Source: Stenotrophomonas sp. UBA7346
GTDB taxonomy: Bacteria > Pseudomonadota > Gammaproteobacteria > Xanthomonadales > Xanthomonadaceae
Length of the DNA: 63,712 nt
Direction: 5' to 3'
Assembly: GCA_002471015.1 (NCBI GenBank)
Contig: DKPB01000056.1
Location: 1-63,712, forward strand
The position numbers and the translations under genes were made by a program. The notes below the pieces were generated by a model, which searched no databases, was not told where the DNA came from, and saw only the letters and a list, made by a program, of their open reading frames with translations. Positions 23,820 through 31,527 of this stretch are shown one piece after another (the stretch's first letter is position 1; each line of letters opens with the position of its first letter).

Positions 23820-25399
23820 CCATGACCGATCACGCCGCGCTGCTGGCCGAGCTTGGCGCAGTACTGGGCGAAGCCGCCGTGCTGCGCGATGCCGCCACCC
23901 TCGAACTGATGGCCGGCGATCTTTACAGCAGTGGGCCCGCACCGGTGGCGGTCATCCGCCCCACCGATGGCGCGGCGCTGGCACAGGCGGTCGCACGGAT
24001 CAGCGCGGCCGGCCTGTCGGTGGTGCCACGCGGCGGCGGCCTGAGCTATACCGGCGGCTACCGCTGCCAGGACAGTGGCAGTGTGCTGGTTGACCTGTCC
24101 GCGCTGAATCGCATCGAGCACATCAGCGCCGAGGACATGTACGTCGTCGCCCAGGCCGGGGTGACCTGGAAACAGCTGCACGACGCCCTCACACCGCTGG
24201 GCCTGCGCCTGCCCTACTTCGGCACGTTCTCCGGCGCCGGTGCCAGCATCGGCGGCGGCCTCAGCCATGGCGCATTGTTCTTCGGCAGCGCGCGTTACGG
24301 CGCTGCCGCCGACAACGTGCTGGGGGTCGAGCTCGTCACCGCCGATGGCGGGCTGCTGCGTACCGGACAATGGGCCTTGAAGGTGGAGGCCGCGCCGGTA
24401 TTCCGCAACTTCGGGCCGGATACCACCGGCTTGTTCATGCATGACGGCGGTGCCTTCGGCATCAAGACCCGCGCCGCGTTCCGCCTGATTCCGCTGCCGG
24501 CACACACCGGCTATGCCTCGTTTGCCTTCGCCGATTTCGAGCGCGCCGGGCTGGCCTTGTCGGCAATTGCACGGGCCGGCATCGCCGAGGAAGCCTATGT
24601 GCTGGATGCCGGTGCCGTGGCCGCCAATGCCGAACGCGACCGCAGCCTGGGCGCCGCGCTGCGTGCGGTGTGCCAGGTGCTGCACACGGCCACCGGCATC
24701 GCTGGCAAGTGCGGGGCCCTGCTGGGGATGGTGCGGGCCGGACGCCAGGTGGTGCCCACCGATGCGTTTACCCTGCATCTTGTGGCCGCAGGCAACAGCC
24801 AGGCGGCGGTAGCGCATGACCTGGCCAGCGCACAGCGCCTTGCCCATGAGCACGGTGGCATCGCCATAGCCGCCACCGTGCCACGCATCGCGCGTGCCGA
24901 TCCTTTCCCCGGGCTCAATGCGGTACTGGGTGCCAGCGGCAGCCGCTGGGCGGCATTGAATGTGAAAGTGGCGCACTCACGTGCCAGTGCGCTGATCCGC
25001 GCGCACCAGCAGCTGATCGCAGCGCAACGCGCCGCGATGGACGCCTGCGGCGTGCGCGTCACCTACCTGTGTTCGGCACTCTGCAATTACAGCTTCAGCT
25101 TTGAAGCGGTGTTTCATTGGCAGGACAACTGGCAGCCATTGCATGCCGCCAAGTTGGCGCCGGACGTCGCGGCCACGCTGGCCTGCGGCCCGGACAATCC
25201 CACTGCGCGTGCGCTGGTGGCGGATCTGCGGCAACAGACCTGCGACCTGTTCGCCGAGCTCGGCGGTGCGTCCAACCAGATTGGGCGCACCTATCCTTTT
25301 CTTTCCGTCATGGACGATGCGCCCGCAGCGCTGCTGCGTGGCATCAAGCAGCAACTGGATCCGCAGACAAAGATGAACCCGGGCGTGTTGGAGCTTTGA
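23816..25399 (+). CDS. FAD-linked oxidase (PCMH/VAO-type flavoprotein)
   Basis: The 527-residue protein has the FAD_binding_4 pyrophosphate loop PRGGGLSYTGGY (71-82), FGTFSGAGASIGGGLSHG, and a second nucleotide strand DNVLGVELVTADGG. The end TKMNPGVLEL matches the C-terminal signature of glycolate/lactate/VAO-type oxidases. Such enzymes dehydrogenate alcohols, hydroxy acids or alkylphenols; p-cresol methylhydroxylase passes the electrons to a cytochrome c. Here a cytochrome c and two membrane proteins are encoded just upstream, so a cytochrome-coupled dehydrogenase is likely. The protein has no signal peptide, so its side of the membrane is open. Confidence 0.85.
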   Translation: MTMTDHAALLAELGAVLGEAAVLRDAATLELMAGDLYSSGPAPVAVIRPTDGAALAQAVARISAAGLSVVPRGGGLSYTGGYRCQDSGSVLVDLSALNRIEHISAEDMYVVAQAGVTWKQLHDALTPLGLRLPYFGTFSGAGASIGGGLSHGALFFGSARYGAAADNVLGVELVTADGGLLRTGQWALKVEAAPVFRNFGPDTTGLFMHDGGAFGIKTRAAFRLIPLPAHTGYASFAFADFERAGLALSAIARAGIAEEAYVLDAGAVAANAERDRSLGAALRAVCQVLHTATGIAGKCGALLGMVRAGRQVVPTDAFTLHLVAAGNSQAAVAHDLASAQRLAHEHGGIAIAATVPRIARADPFPGLNAVLGASGSRWAALNVKVAHSRASALIRAHQQLIAAQRAAMDACGVRVTYLCSALCNYSFSFEAVFHWQDNWQPLHAAKLAPDVAATLACGPDNPTARALVADLRQQTCDLFAELGGASNQIGRTYPFLSVMDDAPAALLRGIKQQLDPQTKMNPGVLEL

Positions 25400-25454
25400 C
25401 CCGGAAGTTGTGGCAGGATTCTCTTACGACGTCTCTTGGGGAAGAACCGTCTTG

Positions 25455-25772
25455 ATGCTGTGTCGTTCAACCAGATTGGGCTTGGGCCTGCTTGCCTTCG
25501 GGCTCTACGTACTGTCACCGTCAGCGCTGGCCATGGCCCAGTGTCCGGAAGAGTTCGAGCCGAAATCCATGGCCTTCTGGGCCCTGGGCTGGGGCGTGTT
25601 TGCTGCTTTTTTCCTCGGCGGCCTGGTGCTGTCGTTCCTGATGTTCCGCATCACCCGCGTGGCCGCGCGCGGGCCACGCTGGGCGCTGCGCATCGTCAGC
25701 ATCCCGGCGATGCTGGCGATGTGGTTGCTGGGCGCCGGTATTTTTCTCGGCCAGTTCGTGCTGGCCTGCTGA
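25455..25772 (+). CDS. Small membrane protein at the end of the FAD-oxidase unit
   Basis: The 105-residue protein has a signal-like first helix (LGLGLLAFGLYVLSPSALA), then a short region with one cysteine (AQCPEEFEPK) and two further helices. It is not recognised. ATG 25455 has GGGGAAG 11 bases upstream; a GTG at 25410 would add 15 residues. It starts 56 bases after the oxidase stop and converges with the aldehyde dehydrogenase gene. Confidence 0.5.
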   Translation: MLCRSTRLGLGLLAFGLYVLSPSALAMAQCPEEFEPKSMAFWALGWGVFAAFFLGGLVLSFLMFRITRVAARGPRWALRIVSIPAMLAMWLLGAGIFLGQFVLAC

Positions 25773-25775
25773 GCC

Positions 25776-27194
25776 TCACGCGGCGGGGAACCACCACGGC
25801 GATGCCGTACCGTTGTTGATCAGCAAGGCACGCGCGCGGACGAAACGGCGGATCGAGGCCGTGCCCATGCGCGAACCGCCCATGCCGGACAGCTTGAAAC
25901 TCTGCTTTTCGGCGGTCTGCACCATGCCGGTGAGGCAGGCGTCATTGATCGAGATGCCACCGGCCTGCAGCTGGCGCGCCACACGCTGGGCGCGCTCCGG
26001 GCTCTGCGTGAACACCGCCGCCGACAAGCCGAACTCGGTGGCGTTGGCACGGGCAATGGCTTCAGCTTCATCCGCCACCACCATCACCGGCAGGACGCTG
26101 GCAAAGCTCTCATCGGCAACCACGGCCATCTCGTCGGTGACATCCACCAACACCGTTGGCGGACACCAGACGCCACCCTGCTCGATCAGCTCACCACCGG
26201 TCAGCGCGCGTGCGCCCTTGGCCTTGGCGTCGGCCAGTTGGCCGCGCACCAGCTCGACCTGCGAGGCCGCGATCACCGGACCGATCTGGCCCTGCTTGGG
26301 GTCCGGCCAGGCCAGCTGCAGCGCGGAAGCTTCCTTCACCAACGCGGCGATGAAGGCATCGGCCACCGGCGCTTCCACGTAGACGCGCTCGATCGACATG
26401 CAGCTCTGGCCGCCGTTGACGAAGCTGCCCCAGGCCAGCGCGCGTGCGGCATGTGCGATGTTGGCATCGGACAGCACCAGCGCCGGGTCCTTGCCACCCA
26501 GCTCCAACGAGGCCGGAATGAAGCGGCGCGCACAGGCTTCGCCCACCTTGCGGCCAGTGGCGACCGAACCGGTGAAGCAGATCTGGTCACTGGCCTCGAT
26601 CACCGCCTGGCCGGTGGCACCGGCACCGGTGACCAGCTTGAACACCGCGCCCAGACCCGCTTCGTCCAGGGCTTCACGCAACAGCGGCACGAAGCGCGAG
26701 GTGACCTCGCTGGGCTTGGCCAGGATGCTGCAGCCGGCGGCCAGCGCCGGCACGGCATCGATCAGGGTCAGCATCAGCGGGAAGTTCCACGGGCTGATCA
26801 CGCCCACCACCGCATACGGCACCCAGGTCTGCTGGCTTTGGATGAAAGGGATGGCTTCCTGCTGGGCCGGCTTTTCCGCAAGACAGCCTGCGGCCTGCTG
26901 CGCCCAGCGGCGGATCGCGCCGACCGTGCCGTCCACTTCAATCTGCGATTCATGCCAGCGGCCTGTATCGGCCAGCAATGCATCGAGGAAGCCATCGCGA
27001 CGCGCGACCAGCGCGTCGGCCAGGGCGTCCAGGCACGCGCAGCGTTCCTCGATGCTGCGCTCGGCCCAGGCCAGCTGCGCCTGGCGCAGCTGCGCGCCCA
27101 GCACGGCGACTTCGCTGGCGCTGGTGATCGGCAGCTCGCCGTCGGACAGCCCGGTGCGGGGGTTGCGCAGTGGCAGCGTGGTTGCGTCAGTCAT
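25776..27194 (-). CDS. NAD(P)-dependent aldehyde dehydrogenase
   Basis: The 472-residue enzyme has the conserved Asn137 (VISPWNFP), Lys160 (AKPSEV), general-base Glu231 (SLELGGKDP) and nucleophile Cys265 (NGGQSC). It oxidises an aldehyde to an acid. Its start overlaps the end of the nitrilase-like gene by 8 bases. It is the last gene of the crotonase-led leftward unit that faces GntR1. The substrate is probably an aldehyde made from the pathway side chain. Confidence 0.92.
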   Translation of the reverse strand: MTDATTLPLRNPRTGLSDGELPITSASEVAVLGAQLRQAQLAWAERSIEERCACLDALADALVARRDGFLDALLADTGRWHESQIEVDGTVGAIRRWAQQAAGCLAEKPAQQEAIPFIQSQQTWVPYAVVGVISPWNFPLMLTLIDAVPALAAGCSILAKPSEVTSRFVPLLREALDEAGLGAVFKLVTGAGATGQAVIEASDQICFTGSVATGRKVGEACARRFIPASLELGGKDPALVLSDANIAHAARALAWGSFVNGGQSCMSIERVYVEAPVADAFIAALVKEASALQLAWPDPKQGQIGPVIAASQVELVRGQLADAKAKGARALTGGELIEQGGVWCPPTVLVDVTDEMAVVADESFASVLPVMVVADEAEAIARANATEFGLSAAVFTQSPERAQRVARQLQAGGISINDACLTGMVQTAEKQSFKLSGMGGSRMGTASIRRFVRARALLINNGTASPWWFPAA

Positions 27195-28230
27195 TGCCCA
27201 GTACTCCGGCGCTCAACAGTGCATCAAGGGTGGCTTTCTGGCGGGCGGCAAAGTCGGCCCGCTGCGGGATCTTCAAGCTGTCGCCCTGCAGCAGGGCGTT
27301 GGGCTTCAAGGCGGTGCTGCCCAAGCCGGCGTTGATTGCCGCCTGCGGCAGCCGCGAGAGGAAATTGCCCATGCCCGGGCGCAGCCGGCGGCGGCGCAGG
27401 CCGGCGATATCCAGGTCGGCATAGGCGGCCATCGACTCGCCCGTGCCGGCGGCGGACAACACCCGGCCCTGGTCATCGACGATCTTGCTCATGCCATCGG
27501 CACTGCCCAGCGGGATGTCCACGCCACTGATGCCGGCGGTATTGGCCGAGACCACGTAGGCCATGTTTTCCAGCGCGCGGGCGCGCTTGGCGATGTCCTT
27601 GGGGGTCAGCTCGGGGCTGCCGACTTCGCTGGTGGAATGCAGGAACACTTCGGCGCCGCGCAGGCCCATCGCCCGCGCGATTTCCGGGTACAGGATTTCC
27701 TCCGAGGCGATGCAGGACAGGCGGCCGAGCGGCGTACGTGCCACCGGGAACACCCCGTCGATGCCGTACACGTCCAGGTACTTGTCCCAGACATCATGCG
27801 GGCTGGGCGCGTACAGCGAGATCAGCCGGCGGTAGCGCAGGATCTGGTTGCCGCTGTCATCCAGGATCACCGAGGACTGGAAGTACAGCTCGGGGAAGTT
27901 GGGGTCACGCTCGTAGGCGTTGGAACACAGGTAGACGCCGTTGTCCTGGGCGATGCGGCCCAGCTGCTCGTACTCGCTGCCATCCATCGCGAGGCAGCCC
28001 TTGGCTGCCCAGCCGGGGATGGTGTCGCCCAGCGGGTAGCTGGTGGCGAAGTATTCCGGCAGCACCACCAATTTCAGGTCGGCGCCGATGAAGGCTTTGG
28101 AGGCGCGGATCTGGCGGCCGACGCGGGTGATGTTGTCGGCCACGGTGGCAGCGGCGTCCTCCGGCGTGGTGCAGGCATTGATGGCACGGCAGGTGGTCTG
28201 CAGTGCCAGCGCGCGATAGGCGTCGATCAT
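27187..28230 (-). CDS. Carbon-nitrogen hydrolase (nitrilase superfamily), atypical Lys to Arg
   Basis: The 347-residue protein has the nitrilase-fold glutamate Glu59 (VVLPEYFA) and nucleophile Cys173 (LSCIASEEILYPE). The segment that normally carries the catalytic lysine reads ILRYRRLISL, so arginine (residue 134 or 135) stands where lysine is expected. Spacing between the three points is normal. The C-terminal 90 residues exceed the core domain. It may hydrolyse an amide or carbamoyl bond, or may have lost classical activity. Its start overlaps the DUF1330 stop (ATGA). Confidence 0.8.
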   Translation of the reverse strand: MIDAYRALALQTTCRAINACTTPEDAAATVADNITRVGRQIRASKAFIGADLKLVVLPEYFATSYPLGDTIPGWAAKGCLAMDGSEYEQLGRIAQDNGVYLCSNAYERDPNFPELYFQSSVILDDSGNQILRYRRLISLYAPSPHDVWDKYLDVYGIDGVFPVARTPLGRLSCIASEEILYPEIARAMGLRGAEVFLHSTSEVGSPELTPKDIAKRARALENMAYVVSANTAGISGVDIPLGSADGMSKIVDDQGRVLSAAGTGESMAAYADLDIAGLRRRRLRPGMGNFLSRLPQAAINAGLGSTALKPNALLQGDSLKIPQRADFAARQKATLDALLSAGVLGND

Positions 28231-28559
28231 GCGGCGTTACCTTCGGTAGCGGTGTCGTTGAGTATCTGGATGCGCGCGCCGTCGGCCAGCAGCACCCGGA
28301 AGGTGCCGGTGCCTGCGCGCAGCGGCTTGATCGCGGTGTATTCGGGGCTGTGCCAGAACGCCAGCGCGGCGGCGCGGTCCGGCCACTGCGAGACCACGGT
28401 GCGGGCCGGGGCGTGCTCGCCCTCCAGGCTCTGTTGCTCGCCGCCCATCACCAGGTAGTGGCCGCCGTAGCGCGCCACCACCTCGGGGGTTGCGCGGGCA
28501 TAGGCGGCAAAACGCTGCGGGTCGGTGATGTGGGCTTCGATGATCAGGTAGGCGGACAT
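28227..28559 (-). CDS. DUF1330 family protein
   Basis: The 110-residue protein starts SAYLIIEAHITDPQRFAAYA and has RYGGHYLVMGGEQQSLEG and WHSPEYTAIKPLR, the typical DUF1330 pattern of a dimeric alpha/beta barrel. The family has no established reaction; members often sit in degradation clusters. It begins 7 bases after the crotonase stop and overlaps the nitrilase-like start by ATGA. Confidence 0.8.
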   Translation of the reverse strand: MSAYLIIEAHITDPQRFAAYARATPEVVARYGGHYLVMGGEQQSLEGEHAPARTVVSQWPDRAAALAFWHSPEYTAIKPLRAGTGTFRVLLADGARIQILNDTATEGNAA

Positions 28560-28566
28560 GGCGTAC

Positions 28567-29346
28567 TCAGCTGAAGCGCGGGGCGCGCTTTTCCAGGAAG
28601 GCAGCAGCGCCTTCGATGAAATCGGTACTGGTGAAGGCGTCGTTGAAGGCCGCATCGGCCTGGGCCAGATCGATGCTGGCGTCCCCCCCCAGGTGGCCGA
28701 GCACGGTCTTGATCGCCCGCCGCGCCTGCCCGGAGGTGGCCAGCAGTTGCTGGACATGTGCCTGTTCCAACGCCTGGATACCCTCCTCAGCGGCCAACTG
28801 GCTGACCAACCCCCAGGCCTGTGCGGTCTGGGCATCGAGCAGGCGCCCGGTCAGCAGCATTTCGCGGGCGCGCGCCATGCCGACCGTATTGACCAACCGG
28901 CGGCTGTCGTCGGCGCTGTAAACTAATCCGAGCTTGGCTGGGGTGATGGCAAACCGGCTGCGGGCACTGGCAAGGCGCAGGTCACAGGCCAGCGCCAGGC
29001 CCAGGCCACCACCGACGCAGGCACCGTCGATGACGGCCAGGGTGGTCTGCGGCAGGCGTTGCAGCTTGAGCTGGGTGCGCTGGACCTGGGCATTGTTGGC
29101 GGCAAAGGCCGCCGGCGCTGCCAGCAATTGGCCCAGTTCGTCGATATCGGCACCGGCGCTGAAGGCACCCGGTACGCCGGAGATCACCACGATCTGGGCG
29201 TCACTGGCGGCAATTTCGTCCAGTGCGGCCTCGATCGCGGCCCAGTGGCGGGTGGCCAGGGCGTTGCGCTTGTCCGGTCGGTGGATACCGATGCGAGCGA
29301 GCGCTCCGTCACGGCTCCAGCAAATCACAGTGTCTTCAGTGATCAT
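28567..29346 (-). CDS. Enoyl-CoA hydratase/isomerase (crotonase family)
   Basis: The 259-residue protein has the crotonase oxyanion loops FSAGADIDEL and DGACVGGGLGLALACDL. In the second acid/base region it has KLGLVYSADDSRRL, where hydratases usually have PExxLG, so hydratase activity is not certain; isomerase, hydrolase or lyase members share this variation. It leads the leftward unit and is divergent from GntR1, with 57 bases between starts that hold one copy of the GTTATA motif. Confidence 0.85.
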   Translation of the reverse strand: MITEDTVICWSRDGALARIGIHRPDKRNALATRHWAAIEAALDEIAASDAQIVVISGVPGAFSAGADIDELGQLLAAPAAFAANNAQVQRTQLKLQRLPQTTLAVIDGACVGGGLGLALACDLRLASARSRFAITPAKLGLVYSADDSRRLVNTVGMARAREMLLTGRLLDAQTAQAWGLVSQLAAEEGIQALEQAHVQQLLATSGQARRAIKTVLGHLGGDASIDLAQADAAFNDAFTSTDFIEGAAAFLEKRAPRFS

Positions 29347-29364
29347 GATCTACCCTATTTGTCA

Positions 29365-29381
29365 TATCGTTATAGCATTAA
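29365..29381. promoter_or_regulatory. Motif B1 (TATnGTTATA)
   Basis: The sequence TATCGTTATAGCATTAA lies between the divergent crotonase and GntR1 starts. It matches 33152-33168 and 38068-38084 at nearly all positions. It is AT-rich, and HutC-type GntR regulators commonly bind AT-rich sites with GTxTAxAC-like cores. Autoregulation by GntR1 is the simplest reading. Confidence 0.65.
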
Positions 29382-29403
29382 GCCAAAGGAGGGTGAAGCG
29401 ACG

Positions 29404-30192
29404 ATGTCCCAGGAGACGCTGGCCACATTGCTGAGTTCCAACGCGCACAAGCTGCTGCGCAACGACCTGCCGACGCCGCTTTACCACCAGATGTTCAGCC
29501 TGCTGCGTGATCGCATCCTCAATGGTGAGATCCCGCGCGGTGCACGTATCCCCACCGAGTTCGACCTGGCCGAAGGTTTCGGTGTATCGCGCATCACCGC
29601 CAAGCGGGCGCTGGACGAGCTGGCCGCCGAGGGTCTGGTCGAGCGCCGCCGTGGCAAGGGCACGCATGTCATCCACCGCTCGCGGCCCAAGCCCATGCAC
29701 AGCCCCTTGACCGGGCTGCTGGAAAGCCTGGAGGTACTGGCCGAGCACACCAAGGTGCAACTGCTGCAGTTCCGCCGTGCGGTGCCGCCGGAGCCGATCC
29801 GGGCGCTGTTCGACACCGGCCCCCGCGATGTGCTGGTACACGCCATCCGCCTGCGCCTGCGTGGCGACACCCCGTTTGGCTACTACAACAGCTGGACCCG
29901 CACCGACCACCCGGACTTCAACGAGTCCAAGCTGGCCAACAGCTCGCGCCTGAAGCTGTTCCAGGCCGTGGGCATCCAGATCAAGCAGGTGGAACAGGTG
30001 CTGTCGGCGGTCAATGCCGATGCCATTGCCGCCATGCACCTGAAGGTGGAGCCTGGCACCGCGCTGCTGTCGCTGGAACGCCGCTCCTATGACGGCGACG
30101 GCAACCTGGTCGACCTGCTGAGCGTGCAGTACCGCCCGGACCAGTTCACCTACCAGATGACACTGGATGTGGATGCCGGCGGGCATGACTGA
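29404..30192 (+). CDS. GntR-family regulator, HutC type (GntR1)
   Basis: The 262-residue protein has an N-terminal winged helix (PLYHQMFSLLRDRILNGEIP through GFGVSRITAKRALDELAAEG and RRRGKGTHV) and a C-terminal UTRA ligand domain from about residue 105, ending YRPDQFTYQMTLDV. It starts at ATG 29404 behind GGAGGG. It is a paralogue of the regulator at 38115; both share RAVPPEPIR/RVVPPEPIR and FGYYNSWTRT/FGYYASWTRT, so they may sense related acids or CoA esters. Confidence 0.92.
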   Translation: MSQETLATLLSSNAHKLLRNDLPTPLYHQMFSLLRDRILNGEIPRGARIPTEFDLAEGFGVSRITAKRALDELAAEGLVERRRGKGTHVIHRSRPKPMHSPLTGLLESLEVLAEHTKVQLLQFRRAVPPEPIRALFDTGPRDVLVHAIRLRLRGDTPFGYYNSWTRTDHPDFNESKLANSSRLKLFQAVGIQIKQVEQVLSAVNADAIAAMHLKVEPGTALLSLERRSYDGDGNLVDLLSVQYRPDQFTYQMTLDVDAGGHD

Positions 30193-30475
30193 GGCCTGCG
30201 CTGCCGCCTGAGGGCGGCAGGCCGCCGCAACTGCGCAATCAAAAGCACCCTCACCCCAACCCCTCTCCCGCAGGCGGGAGAGGGGCTGCTGCCTGTGCTC
30301 CCACAAGCCCCTCCCGTAGTGCCGAGCCATGCTCGGCAGACACGCTTCCCCGGTGTAGTGCCGAGCCATGCTCGGCAGACGCACTCCCCGGTAAAACCCC
30401 TTGCCGAGCATGGCACGGCACTACATGGGTGGCCCCGACGCTACCGTAGTGCGCGATACGACCAGCATCACTGGA
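30193..30475. repeat. SMAG-type GTAG palindromes and a CTCTCCCGC hairpin
   Basis: The gap holds the hairpin CCCCTCTCCCGC/GCGGGAGAGGGG (30260-30285), which may end the GntR1 transcript. Then come two direct SMAG-like elements starting GTAGTGCCGAGCCATGCTCG (30316-30339 and 30355-30378) and one inverted, slightly decayed copy (30401-30424). GTAG-headed palindromes of this type are known from Stenotrophomonas maltophilia. Confidence 0.85.
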
Positions 30476-30495
30476 CAATTTGTCCGGACATATTG
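30476..30495. promoter_or_regulatory. Operator palindrome A3 (TGTCCGGACA)
   Basis: The 20-base inverted repeat has one mismatched pair around the core TGTCCGGACA (30481-30490). It lies 51 bases before the ATG of the two-module VOC gene. Confidence 0.75.
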
Positions 30496-30546
30496 CAGGA
30501 TCGGAACAGGTATGACCTTTCCACGTTCCTGTTGCAGGAGTCCGGC

Positions 30547-31485
30547 ATGTTGTCCGAAGTGAAGGCAGTTACCCTTGGCGTGAGCAACCTGCAGCAAGCC
30601 TGCGCCTTTTACGAAAATGCACTGGGCTATCGCGTGCAGACGCGCGCCGCGCTTGCCCCTGATCTGGCACCGCTATGGCGTTTTGATTCCAGCCTGCGTG
30701 GCGAGTACGCCATGCTTGCGCCCGATGATTCGGGCCTGGGAAGAATCCGCCTGGTTGCATTCGACGCGCCGGGCCAACGCCTGTGGAACGCCGGCAATCT
30801 CTACAACGGCAGTGGTTACTACGCGCTCAACTTCCGCTGCCGGGATGCCTTGGCCACCATGCAGGCCATCACCGCTGCCGGCGGCAGCAGTGCGCACGAA
30901 CCCAGCTACTGGGAGGTCAGCGAGCAGGTCGCGGTGCGCGACTCGATCAACGACGATCCGGACGGTATCCGTCTTGACGTGTTCTCCTACGAAAAAGGCG
31001 GCGAACTGCGCGGCCCCCTGAACACCGATGTCAGCGTGGTGCAGACGATTGCCCTGGCAACCCGCGATGTAGCGCGTTCGGTTGCGTTCTATCGCGCCCT
31101 GGGCTTCGAGGTGCTGTTCGACCGCGTGCTCGATTTCCCCGAACTGCAGACCCTGCTCGGCACCGACCGGCCAGTGCGCATCCACAACGTCAACCTGATC
31201 AAGGACGGGCACATCGTGCCGGGACGGGTGGAAATGTTCGCCTACCTGGACATGGAGCACCTGCCGGATGCACCGCTGCGCGACCTCGCGGTGCCACCCA
31301 ATATCGGCATCCTCTCGGCCACCCTGCTCAGCGATGCGCTGGACGCCGATGTGGCCCAGCTGCAACAGCTGGGTGCTGAACTGATCGCGCGTGCAGCATT
31401 GGATGTACCCGGGTTTGGCCCCTGCGCCATCGCCACCCTGCTGGGCCCGGACGGGGAACAGCTGGAGTTGCTGCAACCGGTGTGA
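30547..31485 (+). CDS. Two-module VOC protein (extradiol-dioxygenase-like)
   Basis: The 312-residue protein holds two VOC halves, starting VKAVTLGVSNLQQACAFYEN and VVQTIALATRDVARSVAFYR, with final strands RLDVFSYEK and EQLELLQPV. This double layout is that of extradiol ring-cleavage dioxygenases and of some lyases. The usual His-His-Glu metal triad is not complete by eye: the glutamate in EQLEL is present but the paired histidines are unclear. AGGAG precedes ATG 30547. It stands alone behind its own operator. Confidence 0.75.
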   Translation: MLSEVKAVTLGVSNLQQACAFYENALGYRVQTRAALAPDLAPLWRFDSSLRGEYAMLAPDDSGLGRIRLVAFDAPGQRLWNAGNLYNGSGYYALNFRCRDALATMQAITAAGGSSAHEPSYWEVSEQVAVRDSINDDPDGIRLDVFSYEKGGELRGPLNTDVSVVQTIALATRDVARSVAFYRALGFEVLFDRVLDFPELQTLLGTDRPVRIHNVNLIKDGHIVPGRVEMFAYLDMEHLPDAPLRDLAVPPNIGILSATLLSDALDADVAQLQQLGAELIARAALDVPGFGPCAIATLLGPDGEQLELLQPV

Positions 31486-31527
31486 GTAACCGGCGCAGCC
31501 GCTGCAAGGCGGCTGCGCTGTTGGCCA

